Of a DNA stretch of 64,000 nucleotides, positions 51,501-63,682 are shown one piece after another. The notes under the pieces are model-generated. The model was given only the letters and a program-made list of their open reading frames with translations. It had not been told where the DNA came from and ran no database searches. This DNA is from Paraspadella gotoi (taxonomy: Eukaryota; Chaetognatha): assembly GCA_051294375.1 (NCBI GenBank), contig CM119270.1:3378784-3442783 (forward strand), in the 5' to 3' direction. The stretch's first letter is position 1. Each line of letters opens with the position of its first letter. The translations under genes and the position numbers were made by a program.

Positions 51501-54500
51501 GCCGTCGAGGGGATCCTGGGACGGAAAAAGAGCCGGAAGGTAAGTAGGGAAAGGCGAGGGTAGGTTAGGTTCAAATTGGGGGGAAAGAACCATTCCAGCA
51601 TCTCGATCCGGAATACAGTTTTTTTCGTCTGGATTTGTAAACTAATTCGCCCGATACGATTTATACTAACATTATAATAGATCTTTTAACTCGCTTAACT
51701 TACTTCCTCATCTAGTGAGCACCATGTGAAGCCCCATTCCCGGAAATTACGCCCAGTGACCCTTTTTCCCGTGACCCCTCGTCCATGTGAAACTCCCGCT
51801 CTCACTCGAACAGGGCACGACTAGGAAGTTGAGGGTCCGGTCATTTTCGGCCAGAAATTCGCAGACCCATCAGTTACGTTTTTTAGCCATCGAAGGTCGG
51901 TTCCGTTGATCTCGAGTATCTCGTCGGCCTCGTGGAGGAGGCTGAGGGGTGAGGAGGTAAAGGAGGGGATTAGAAGTCGCGGCGGGGGGAGGGGGATTTG
52001 AGAATCTAGTGGAGATGCTTCGAGATAAAGATGGCGAATGAAACGAGCTGATTTCATTGAATTAATTGATTGTACAATTTGACAGTAGAGAGAAGAGATG
52101 AGAGAGAGAGATTGAAGAGAGAGAGGAGAGAGAGAGAGAGAGAGAGAGACGCGCACACCACACACGTTTAAAAAGACGGCCGGAAAATCATTTCAATGCG
52201 AGCATTGAAATTCTTACACAATTATATTTATTTAATCAAAAATAATCAGGCTCTCCAGTCTCATACACTCCGACCCCACCCCCTCAACTCACCGCTCTTC
52301 TCGGCCGCCCCTCCGGCGACTATCCGGCCGATGATGCGCTCTCGCCGTCGTTCCGGACGGTGGCGCGAGAGGCTCGTTGGTCTTTTGTATGCGAACGATT
52401 TTGATGGATTCTTCGCCGTACTGAGTCGCGCGTCGTAGAGGGGGTCGTCGTCCCTGGGGGGAAGAGGTGGGGGGTTGGAGGGAAGTGGTGGGGGGCGGAG
52501 GGAAGAGGTGGGTGGAGAAGAGGTGGGGGGTGGAGGGAAGTGGGGGGCGGCGGAGTTTGATGTCGATTCCAATTCGGATATGAATGGTCGACAAATAAAA
52601 TCGTAATAATTGAACAAGAGAGATCATACGTGGGAAAAAAAAAAAGTGGAAGAGAAGAGTGAGCAAGAGAAGAGGCGGGAATCTTTCTCTATCGTGACTC
52701 ACTCAATTTAAAATGGACTAAAATTGTTCAAGTATAAGTATTACAACATTTTTTTGGTATTTTTATGATCAGATAATTTAACAAGTTCAATTTTTTTCAA
52801 CCCGTTACGTCGTACTGGGATTGACCCCATTTAAATTATCTTAACATGTAAAAGCATTTTTTTTGAAAAAGAAGTTCTTAATTCAAGTAATTAAATTCAC
52901 CTGGAACCGACGAGTGGTCCTCGGTTGACATGCTCCTCAGCGATGCCGTCGTGTGCGGCGAGCAACGCCTCCAGATGCGGCAACGCCAGGAGTTGGCTCA
53001 ACTCTCGAGCCTCTGGCGCCGGCGGAGATGAGCCTCGCGTCGTCCAGGGTTTCAACTCGCTGGAGTAATGATGTAATGATGATGTAATGATGATGTAGTA
53101 AAGGTTTAAATTTTTTACCCAAATTGAGAACGAGAGTTAAAACTTTAAAAAATTGCAAAAACTGATATCATTATATAGAAAACTTTTAATTAATAAAAAG
53201 GCCGAGTCTGCTTCATCATTAGAGTAAGTTTGAAAAGATGGAAAGAAAAAAGCGAAAAAAGAAAAGAGAGAATGAGAAAAAAATAGAGAAAAAAGGTCCA
53301 TTCATTAATAAATATATGAACCATATATCCCATCTTAAGCCCTTATCTATTCCTAACCCAACTTTAAAGCACGACCCATCCCATTTATCCATCAGCTCCT
53401 CACCAAATCCCATTTACCTCAACATCTCCTCGGATCTATCGATCGAGTCCATGGCTTCGGGAGCCACTCCCCGAGCCGACTTGACGATGAGGTCTACGTC
53501 GCCGCCGGGGACGAGGTGTTGGGATAGCCGGTCGTGTCCGTCGACGGCGCGTTGGAAGGACTCGTCGGCTACGAGGTTGGAGAGTAGAGTGATGTCCTCC
53601 AAATCTTTGGGGTCGCGAAGGAGTCCCGATTGGGCTTGGGTCTGGAAGAGGGGGAAGAGAAATGGATGATCGTGAAATCGATTAACGTTTTAATACATAA
53701 AATTAGTAATTTTGTTACATAGTTTTTAGGCTTTCCGCATTGACAAAGAATAATAACGTTCGAATTCATGTAATGAAGCACAAGAACTACGTACATAGAA
53801 CGGATAGATTTCTATATCAGACGCCCGTATTTAAAGTTGAAACATGAGTAAAGTGCCTGATACGAGATAATTTGAGCGTTTAACTAAATTTGGACGTAAC
53901 GAATTAGTAAAACATGAAACCCGAGTAAATTCAACGGGCATAAAAACCAGCACCGCTACTTAAAATTTAAAGCTCTTTCGTCGAGCTGTCAATTTAGGAT
54001 TTGATTGGTGCAACCGTCCATTCTTAGCAACGTATTGCTAAATTTGGGGACAATCGCTACTTGAATTTAACATTTCCTGCCTGGCTCAATCCTTACTCTT
54101 TTACTTCCCAATTTTTTGAAAAATCAATTCTGCAAAAACTCTCGAAATCCAATCTAAACTTAGCAGCAGACTCATTTTATACCACCAATTAATTAAGTGA
54201 CATCCTCATCATGTTTAACCGCTGCACCCTTGAAAAATTAACCTCCAAATGTTTGACGAATTTCTTGAGTTTCGCTATTTCCGTCTCGGGCGCCCCCTTA
54301 TGCGGCGACGGGGGAAAACCGTGAGGCGGCGAAAGGTGATGCACGTGACCGTTGAGACCGGAAGTGGGGAGTTTCCCGCGCATCGGAAGGGTCGATCCGG
54401 AGACGTTGCCGTAGCTACCGCTGCTGTCGAATTCTGAGGGTTGGGAGGTGAGGGGGAGGTGAGGGAGAGAGTGTGTGTGTAAAAGCTTTAAATATAAGAT

Positions 54501-55463
54501 TTTGCTAATCAAAACTGAGGGAAAAAGATGCATACGAAATGCGACTTTCTCCCGAGAAAGAAAACTCATTCGACATATAAAATTAATACGGCAAAAACGT
54601 TCAACAGTGAAGAAAACAGCCTAGTGTCCTAAAAGGACTCTCGATCTAAACTCTCCAATCCCTTCCTCCGTCTTAAACCTTTCGTCAGATCTCACCGTCT
54701 TCGTCGTAGGCCTCGTTGACGACTCCCGACGGAGGGAGGCTGTCCGCCAGAGCGCGAAGCTTGTTCGATGCTCGGAGGGAAGTTCGGAGGAACTCTTGCT
54801 GCCGAATCATCTCGGCTTCTTTCTCTCGACGAATTTTGAGTTCCTCCTATGGTGTGGGGGAGGGGGAGGGAGAGCAAAGAGAGAGCAGAGAGAGAGAGAG
54901 CAGAGAGAGAGAGAGCAGAGAGAGAGAGAGCAGAGAAAGAGAGAGCAGAGAAAGAGCAAAGAAAGAGAGAGAACAAAGAAAGAGAGATCAGAGAGAGAGC
55001 AGAGAGGATCATTTAAAAATTGTAAGATAAAATCGAAAATAGATTTTACGTTAAGACACAAGTGACTAAGTCTTTCGTCTTTAAGTCTCGTAAATTTTCT
55101 GTCCGAAAAAGAAATATGAATGAATGAATGAATGAATGAATCCATGATAATTCAATATGAATAGAACTAAGATTATATTTAAATAAGAGAACCAAGAGAT
55201 GAATGATATGAAAGAAAATTGCATAAGAAATGTTTGACATGGAAAGGGAGCATGAAAACGGACAGTATTTTTTTTGTATGTCTATCAAGTGATAATGAAT
55301 TTTATCTACAATGGATTATATTTTATCTATGGTATTGATTTATATATTCACCTTCATGTGAAACAGTAAATAAGTCAAAGAAACCTTAGAAAAATAAGAA
55401 ATGAATTAATAAAATCTATTTTTCTATTGAGTCAGGGTAAACAAAACATTGTCTCTTATACTG

Positions 55464-55506
<43 letters not shown>

Positions 55507-57237
55507 GATTCAATTAATAACCCCAGCAGCAGCATCAACATCACTTTCCCTCACTTACCTTGTGCTTCACTATCCGATCCTGTTCCTCCTTGGTAGGTTC
55601 TTGCGACAGCTTGGCCTTTCGAGTCCCGGGCGAATCCCCACCCAAAGACTTGGGGCTGCGATCGCCCCCTTTACCCGCCTTGGCATGGTCGTTGGCCACG
55701 GGCCACTTGGGTCGCTCCTGCCCCTTAAAGCCGGCGGGTACGTCGACGGCAATCTCTCTGTGACCCGTGCCGTTGATGGAGATCATCTTCCCGCCGGCCG
55801 TTGCGAAGGTCCCCGTTGTGGTTGTGGTGATTCAGGTGGTTGTGGTTGAGCTCGAATGCGGGCGCGGTCGTCGTCATGGCAACCAGTTCATCGTCGGATC
55901 CTCTTCCTCTTCCACCTCTCGTCAGTCCGAGCGGCTCGTCGTTGACTGCTGCGGCGGCGCGGAAGCGAGCGGAGACGGCGGGAGGCGACGCTGCGGCGGC
56001 TGGCGCGGCGGAGGCGTGAGCGGGCGAGGCCACCTCCAGCGGCGGGGACATCACCATGGAGACGGTCGCGGGATCCGGCGCCGGATGGGCGACGGAGCTC
56101 GGCGCCGTCGGTTCGGAGAGAAGCGGCGTCAGCAGGAGAGAATCTCTCGACGGCGCCGGTTGCGATGGCAGCGGAGGCGGCAGGGGAGCCGCGCGGTCTC
56201 CTTCGACGGAAGAGTAGAAGTCCTTGGCCGGAGATTCGCCGGAAGAATCTGACGGATCGGCGAAGGGATTTCCGGCGCCGAAACCTTCGTCGTCGTCGTC
56301 GGTCGGATTGAACACGAAGTCGCTCAAAGACAACGAGAGGTCGAGGCGACGCCCTTCGTTCGCGAAATCCTCCGTCGACCAAACCTCCGGAGGATGCTGG
56401 AGAACCTCGTCGACTTCCGGCGAAGGAGTCGAAGAGAATTCTAATTTTTTACACGAGGACGAATCGGAGGAAGACGCCGCAGAAAAAGGATTGTTTTCGT
56501 CGTCGTTGTCGTCGTTATTCTTCGCGTTCGTCGGGCGAAAAGTCGAGAAGGAGCGATGCTCATTTGTCAAAATCGGGGAAGGAGGAGAGGTGAGGACGAG
56601 AGTCGTCGTCGTCCACTCGGCGGCGCCACCGGTTCCATCGCGAGGAGGAGGGGAGAAGTCGAACAGAGGAGCATCCGCGACGGAGGAGGGGTTGACGAGG
56701 TCTTGGACTAAGGAGCGAGTTGGTTCGGTGGTTGGAGGTTCTGGAAGGAAAATAGAAGTCGTAGACAAATATAGCGCTCATAACAAGTTGTTAATATAAT
56801 ATAATATAATTCATAATTCATTTCATTTTATTTTACAATGCCGCTAGGTTTTATGTAAACATATTAAGTCCCTTTACATCAGGAAATATGAAAATGAAAC
56901 CTCATCCAGTAATCTTTTAAAATATTAGCATCAATAAGCCAAACCTTTCAAAAATTAAAGAAGTTTTAACAGAATTTATCGCTAGTTAACCATATCACTT
57001 TGATTACGACAAATATATAAATGATGAAAGCTTTTGATTGTTTACCATTGTTAATTAAGTACGGATTTCGTTGTGCTTTAGACTAAAGCTAAAGTTTAGT
57101 TTTTATTAAGATGCTCCGGTGCTGTGGAGCTTTTGAGTTAGGATCAATTCGTCAAAAATTATACAACTTACTTTTCAAACTGTTTGCGGCTGGGACATTG
57201 ACGTTGGGGTCCAAGAGTTCGAAGGTCGAGTTGTGAT
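48569..57237 (-). CDS. PALS1: PALS1/MPP5 (Stardust) polarity MAGUK scaffold
   Basis: PALS1 links Crumbs to PATJ and Par6 at the apical membrane. Exons in transcript order: 57237-57172, 56740-55559, 54846-54696, 54433-54243, 53641-53418, 53059-52901, 52453-52293, 51941-51806, 51472-51386, 51315-51114, 50903-50534, 50090-49943, 49294-49140 and 48710-48569. Content: a long acidic disordered region; [10 protein letters not shown] (human HREMAVDCP, the Par6-binding ECR1); a basic coil ending in [11 protein letters not shown]27N ([20 protein letters not shown]); L27C ([20 protein letters not shown]); PDZ ([35 protein letters not shown]); SH3 ([40 protein letters not shown]); HOOK with a KKKRRKK tract and LILTYEE; GK domain ([39 protein letters not shown]); terminus [12 protein letters not shown]. 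The GK loop lacks the GxGK[ST] of active guanylate kinases, as expected for a MAGUK. Indels break the frame near 55.8 kb, in the two PDZ exons and near 48.63 kb. The 5' end is incomplete: the first exon begins mid-codon, so an upstream exon is missing from this list. Confidence 0.94.
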
Positions 57238-58079
57238 CTGAAAAAAAATAAAACAAAACTGTGAAAACAGGTGGCCGCTGGTAAAGTTTATAATGAAGAG
57301 CGAAAGGTATTTTTTTGGACCGATTTTAGCCAGCAACTAAATTTGGACAAAATTGGACATTGTTGGCAACGAGACGGGGAAAACAAACACGGATCCTGTA
57401 TATTTTCGTCGGGTACAAAGGCCAGGGATGAAAACAGACCCCAAAAAAAATAGAGAGAGAGAGAGAGACGTTCTCGTCTCAGAAAACGAGAAGGTTCGGA
57501 CCCGACGCAGAGAGAGAGAGAGACACAGAGAGAGTGAGACAGAGACGACGTCGATCTGCTTAATTAACGACAACGCTTTCCTTTTAAATTTGTCGGGAAA
57601 GAATCGAAGATCATAAATTGAAAAGAAAAAGTTTTTTTTTAATCGAAGGAGAAAGAAAATTCTCAAAATCGGTTCAACGCAAAATCATCCAAGTTTCAAA
57701 GTTCACAACAAATATCTTTTTTCTTCTTTTAAGAATCGTGAAAACTGACGAACCCTAACGAAGGGTGACTTAGGATTCACGTGAAATATAGATTCGTCGC
57801 GATCGGGAGAAAAAAAAATCACCGGTTGGATCGAGAGAAGTGAATCGTTAATCCTTATCGGGTGAATTCTGTGATTTTGAAGTGTGAGTCTATTTGATGT
57901 GTGAGAGAGTGAGAGAGGAAAGGAGAGAATTTACTGTTTTTATTTCGTGTATTAATAGAAAAAAAAATATAACGCCCTCCCAAAATTGTAAAAAAAAAAA
58001 AATTCAATCTTTGAACCAAAACGATGAAATGAAAAGAAAACAAAAGAAAAAAAAAACAAAACAAAACAAAAGTATTGGG

Positions 58080-58215
58080 ATTATTTTGACTCGCTGCTGC
58101 TCATCCCGTTTCCGGCGTCGCAGCGGCTGACGGCAGCTGCCTGACGCAGTGTTGCACTTTGTCCGCAAAGGATTCGCTCCGCTGCTGAGTTTCTGCTGCA
58201 ACTGAAGAGCAACAT
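58080..58215 (-). other. Possible 5' exon or leader upstream of PALS1
   Basis: A GC-rich, repeat-free stretch about 0.9 kb upstream of the first confirmed PALS1 exon. One minus-strand frame reads EECCSSVAAETQQRSESFAD and then KVQHCVRQLPSAAATPETG before a stop. Another frame gives ATG AGC AGC AGC close to a weak GT. No convincing donor supplies the single base needed to join the exon at 57237. It could be leader, promoter-proximal sequence, or an exon with an indel. Confidence 0.2.
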
Positions 58216-58242
58216 TCCTCGAGCGTGAATAAGGATTCTCCG

Positions 58243-58290
<48 letters not shown>

Positions 58291-59195
58291 GGGACGACTG
58301 AGTGAAAGTCGGTCGGGTAAGTGAAGGAGGCGAGTTCATTCGCTCATTTGGGGTAAGGTGATCGAGCCTATGAAATAAGTGGCTAGTTAAACCAAAAAAA
58401 AATAAATGTATTTTAAAATTTATTTTAAAATAAGTACTAAGGGAGGGATGATACGCTAATTCCGGCGATTGTTAAAAATTCAAGTTCAACTTCAAACAGT
58501 AGTGGAGATAGAAATTGTGAATGAAAGCAAATTAAGCGAAGGCGGAGTCCCAGCGCGACCAAGCAACTTCGGTGAGAAGAAAAAAAAAAGTTTTGTTGAA
58601 CTTTTTTTTTAATTTGAACCGGCGAAAAAAAACTTTTGAGATTTATTCGTTGAAGTAAAATGTTGTAAAAGAACCAGAATAAGGGAAAGTTCACAGTTTA
58701 ATTTTAAGTTTTTTTCAATCGGGATGAAAAAGTTAAACAGTTTTTTTTGCGACGAGCCCTAATGAAACTGTTTTTATTAATATTGCTCGCTAAGAATTTC
58801 GTACAAACGTAAACAATAAGATGAGCAGAGAATAATTGAAAAAGACGAAGACGACGAAAAAACTACAACGACAATATCTTTGCGAAAAATTCGTGAAGGG
58901 ATAACCGACGACGGCCGACAAAATGCTCGATCGGGGCCGATAGAAAAGAGAGAGAGAGAGATGCCGGAGGGTAAGGTTATGTTTTTTATGCAGGTGGGTG
59001 AGGCATCGAAGAAAGTAGAAGGAAGTTTCGTCTCAAGCGAGTGAACGAGAGAGAGAGAGAGAGAGTGAGAGAGTGAGTTTGTTATAATTTTTTTCTTTTG
59101 TAATATCAAATCGATTAGACGAACTGTTGAGAGAAAAGGACCGAGAGAGAGAGAGAGCGAGAGAGACAAGTTTCGTTCGATAATCCTTTTATAAC

Positions 59196-59226
<31 letters not shown>

Positions 59227-59464
59227 GACAATATCATGACGTATATTAAAAAAATGTATAATATTAAAAAAAAAACCAAACTATTCTTCAAAAAAAATTA
59301 TACTATGGCAAAGACGACGACGACGACGACAACGACGAAGGAAATGCTGATTATCCGCCGACGCAGAAATAATCGACAGGAAAAAAAAACTAAACAAAAG
59401 AATAAAAATTTAAAAAAAAAATAGAGAGAAAATGCGGTTCTAAAAATAAAGTCCTCTCGATCAC

Positions 59465-59710
59465 TTTGACAGTAGGGACTCTGCGGCGCCAGGGACTCTG
59501 CGTTCCAGGGACTTTGCAGTGCTAGGGACATTGCGACGCCAAGGACTTTGCAATGCCGAGGACTCTATGTCGCCATGTACTCTGCGGCGCCAGGGACTGT
59601 ACGGTCCAAGGACTTTTGCTGAGCCACGAACTCTGCGGCGCCGGGGACTCTGCGGCGCATTTTGCAATTTCGAGGACTTTGCGTTGCTACGGACTTTGCA
59701 GTGCCGGTCT
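59465..59710 (+). repeat. Minisatellite of about 17-18 bp, GGGACTCTGCGGCGCCA
   Basis: About fourteen degenerate units (GGACTCTGCGGCGCC, GGACTTTGCAGTGCT, GGACATTGCGACGCC). All reading frames through it are repeat shadows, not genes. Confidence 0.85.
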
Positions 59711-60076
59711 ATAAGGAAGCGATGTTTTTTTTTTTTGCAGTCCTAAGGAAGAGCGGGGCTGAATCATTGCAGTACCGAAAGCTGAGACGAAGAACTTTCG
59801 AAAAACAAAATCATGAGGATATTTGTAAAAAAAAAATCGTAGTCGTTGCTGTCGTCTTGGGGATATCGTTGTTTTTCGTTGGCCTTCAATTGTTGTTGTC
59901 GTCGTTGTCGTTGTTGTTGTTCTTTTATTCTATGTTTTTTTTTTAATGCAGAATTGAACTCGTAATGGAAAGACTTCAGATTCGTAGTAAAAGAAGAGAA
60001 CTTTCGATTTTTTCTGTTTTGATCGAAAAATCCCGCGGCCGAGCTGCGTCACGCGAATGCTTTTAAATAAAAACGG

Positions 60077-60078
<2 letters not shown>

Positions 60079-60144
<66 letters not shown>

Positions 60145-60192
60145 AAGACACGAACCGAGAAGAACCGGTATACATTCCTTAACCGAATTATT

Positions 60193-60278
<86 letters not shown>
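60079..60278. repeat. (AG)n followed by (CT)n, inverted arrangement
   Basis: AG run at 60079-60140 and CT run at 60193-60278, separated by about 52 bp. The arms are complementary and could form a long hairpin. Confidence 0.9.
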
Positions 60279-60281
<3 letters not shown>

Positions 60282-60591
60282 CTCTTGGGAATTTTGTTGT
60301 CAAAATCCGTAAACAGGACATTTAATTTTCGAGACGTTTCTTCTTTTAAGCGGAATTGATTTAGTCACACTTCTGCGCCGACAAAAAGTCGAATGTCAAA
60401 AAGTCGAGATTTTAAAAGAACTTTTTGGACAAACTAATTAAATGTCAAAAACTTTATAACGTTACGGTAAATATCGCTACGATTTTTAAAGACCGAGTTA
60501 TCTTAATTTACAGTGTTTATAAATCAAGGTTATTTATCTAAGGTTAATTTAAAGTATTTTAATATAAAATAATAACAACAATAACGACCAT

Positions 60592-60595
60592 AAAA
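60592..60595 (-). terminator. RNA polymerase III terminator of tRNA-Lys
   Basis: The T4 run on the minus strand begins 6 nt after the mature 3' end, the usual position for a pol III stop. Confidence 0.7.
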
Positions 60596-60600
60596 GGAAG

Positions 60601-60673
60601 CGCCCAATGTGGGGCTCGAACCCACGACCCCAGGATTAAGAGTCCTGTGCTCTACCGACTGAGCTAACCGGGC
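60601..60673 (-). tRNA. trnK-CUU: tRNA-Lys (anticodon CUU)
   Basis: The minus strand gives a 73-nt cloverleaf. The acceptor is GCCCGGT...ATTGGGCG, the D arm is AGCTCAGTCGGTAGAGC (an internal A box), the anticodon arm is AGGACTCTTAATCCT with CTT at its centre, and the T arm is GTGGGTTCGAGCCCCAC (B box). No intron is present and CCA is not encoded. A TTTT pol III terminator lies just downstream (plus-strand AAAA at 60592-60595). It looks functional and closely resembles animal tRNA-Lys-CTT. Confidence 0.97.
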
Positions 60674-61308
60674 TTCTGACAGTATGTGTCAGTAACTTTA
60701 ATTTTTAAACAGATTTGGTCGAACGGAGGAAAAGCTAACTTGGGGGTTTTCCGGTTCCCGCGGCATTTAAAAAAAATATCAAAAGTTTGAAAGGTTAAAG
60801 TTTATTGGTTAATGGTTATCGTATATAAGGTATAGATGTAGTAACTGGAAAGGTTTCCCTGAAAATAAATTAGAATGGGACTAATTTGAATTAAAAATTG
60901 TTTTATGGGGAAATAGAAAAACTTGAAAAAAAAGAAGAACATATAAAAAATAGAAATAGAAAAATAAAAAATAAAAAATAGAAAATAGTAAACAAAATTT
61001 AAAAAATATAAAAATATACAAAATGTAAGAAAATAGAAAAAAAGAAAAACAAAGCAAAAAGTTTGATATTGTCAGATTATCTGTAGAATTCATTTGTGAA
61101 TTAAAAAAAATTATTAAGATCTGAGATGACAACATCTTCACGATCTCCATTTAAAAAAATGTACACTTGTCTTTGGTCAGTCTGTCAACGTTTCCGTTTT
61201 TTCCTTGTTGGAATCTCTGTACGTATGTCTGTCCTTATCTGTTTTCCTTTCGATGATTTCGGATAAAACTCTATTAGCTCTGGAAGGGAGCCATTTGGCG
61301 GGATATCC

Positions 61309-61313
<5 letters not shown>

Positions 61314-61381
<68 letters not shown>
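61314..61381. repeat. (AG)n microsatellite
   Basis: A near-perfect run of about 34 dinucleotides. Confidence 0.95.
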
Positions 61382-61383
<2 letters not shown>

Positions 61384-61689
61384 CTGTAACCTTTAATTTT
61401 CATAATCTGAAATGCCATCCGGTTTATTGAAGTAATGTTTTAGACTTTGTATATTCCCATTTCATACTAATTAATTTTAATCAATTAAAACTCGAACATT
61501 TCTTGAAAAATTTATATTTTTTTGGTTAAAAAAAAAAACAGTAAAGAAAGAAGAATAACAGATGAGATTAAGATTTAAATAATAAATCTAGATTCAGATT
61601 TAATTTCAGACAAAGATTGAATTCGAATTTTGACTGAGATTTGAATTAAGATTCATAATCAGATTCAGATTTCGTTCGTGTTCATTTTC

Positions 61690-61912
61690 TCGATTTTTGA
61701 CCTCCGACTCTCCGAGGCTTCCGCCCGGTCAGGCACGTTTCAGACTCAGTTGGGAGTGGGGAGCCTTCGAAAACATTCGGCCCGAAACGGCACACCCCAA
61801 CTCATCCGAACACACGAGGCCAAACGGAGTGAAGGGGCGATCCGCGGCCCTCCACGGGTTTTTGCCCTCCGGGTCCCTTTCGGCCGTTTACGACCTCGAC
61901 GTGATTCCTGTA
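61690..61912. other. GC-rich, partly stop-free island of unknown nature
   Basis: About 220 bp of GC-rich sequence inside very AT-rich DNA, with overlapping open frames on the plus strand. Minus-strand fragments include KNPWRAADRPFTPFGLV. No domain, splice pair or structural RNA was recognised. A degenerate GATTYAGATT repeat precedes it at 61560-61672. Confidence 0.3.
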
Positions 61913-62698
61913 GTCTATCTGATTTATTTAATGTTCATTTTAAAATAAAAATTGAAAATCCGGAATTTAGTTCGGAATTTTTTTTTTCTTCTCTTTTTTC
62001 TCTTTTCTCTCTTCACCTCTTTCTTTTTTTTAGACGTCTTGACGTCGGTCGTCCCGGGTTTTTTCCCACAGACGCCAAAACTCTCTCTNNNNNNNNNNNN
62101 NNNNNNNNNNNNNNNNNNNNNNNNNNNNNNNNNNNNNNNNNNNNNNNNNNNNNNNNNNNNNNNNNNNNNNNNNNNNNNNNNNNNNNNNNNNNNNNNNNNN
62201 NNNNNNNNNNNNNNNNNNNNNNNNNNNNNNNNNNNNNNNNNNNNNNNNNNNNNNNNNNNNNNNNNNNNNNNNNNNNNNNNNNNNNNNNNNNNNNNNNNNN
62301 NNNNNNNNNNNNNNNNNNNNNNNNNNNNNNNNNNNNNNNNNNNNNNNNNNNNNNNNNNNNNNNNNNNNNNNNNNNNNNNNNNNNNNNNNNNNNNNNNNNN
62401 NNNNNNNNNNNNNNNNNNNNNNNNNNNNNNNNNNNNNNNNNNNNNNNNNNNNNNNNNNNNNNNNNNNNNNNNNNNNNNNNNNNNNNNNNNNNNNNNNNNN
62501 NNNNNNNNNNNNNNNNNNNNNNNNNNNNNNNNNNNNNNNNNNNNNNNNNNNNNNNNNNNNNNNNNNNNNNNNNNNNNNNNNNNNNNNNNNNNNNNNNNNN
62601 NNNNNNNNNNNNNNNNNNNNNNNNNNNNTTAACATTTGACTCCGGGGAATACTGTGTTAGAAGCCGAGGTGAAGGCGAAATTAACTTGAGAGACGAGA

Positions 62699-62737
<39 letters not shown>

Positions 62738-63390
62738 CTAATTGTCTGCAAAGCTAATTAATAATGATTCGATAAAAAAAAGTAAAAAAAAATATTTAAA
62801 GTTAAAAAAGTGAAAAGTTTTAAGAAATCCAGAAATCGAGACCGAAATAAAAAAAAAACTTGTTCGAAAACAGATATATTCATTGTTCTTTTTTTTTAAG
62901 TTTTAATTAAATAAATATTAAGAATAATATGAGATTAATGTTTCCCTCTTACGATAGTAATATTTCATCCTTAAACTATAAAGCGAGCGGCGGGAGTTAT
63001 TAAAAAAAAAAATAATCGTGGTTTAATTACGAAATGATGAATGGGTTAACGCTCCGTGACTATTTGCAGTTGATGTTTATCAGTTTACACAGTTGTTTAC
63101 CAGCGAGAGAGGAAGCGATAAGTTGGAAATAACCTTGTACCATCGTCCGAAATACCGGGTGTTTATCCTTTACAGATTTAGTGTTTACGCTGGTGGAAAA
63201 TGAGTGTATGCCTTTTTGTCGACGGAAGAAAGTTGGATAACTTTTTTGTGGGAAAAACTCTTATAAAACTATGTTGTGACAGAAGCAATGTTAAAACTAT
63301 TTTGGGACAGATTAGGCCATTAATTACCTTCAAAGAATAAACTAAGTTTAGTCGATCGAATATTTTTTGATTCGCTAGAGCGGAAAAATC

Positions 63391-63391
63391 A

Positions 63392-63431
<40 letters not shown>

Positions 63432-63682
63432 CTTTCTCTCTCTCTCTCTCCTCTCTCCTCTCTACTCTCTCTCTCTCTCGTCTCTCTCTCTACCTCTCTC
63501 TCTCTCTTTCTTCTCTCTCTCTCGGATAAAATCACAACGCACAAATCCCGGGAGATCAAGAAATACTTCCACTTGGTGTTTCCTTTTTGTATAGAGAGTG
63601 AAATTCTCTCTCTCTCTCTCTCTCTCTCTCCTCTCTTCTCTCTCTTCTCTCCTCTCTCGTCTACTCTCTCTCTCTCTCTTAC
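63391..63682. repeat. (CT)n microsatellites
   Basis: Interrupted CT runs at 63391-63522 and 63605-63680. Open frames here are repeat shadows. Confidence 0.95.

Noticed and set aside
52901-53059. Frameshift in the PALS1 L27C exon
   Set aside because: Using the phase left by the preceding exon (AG|C), the exon reads straight through as SELKPW...[15 protein letters not shown]; no indel is needed.
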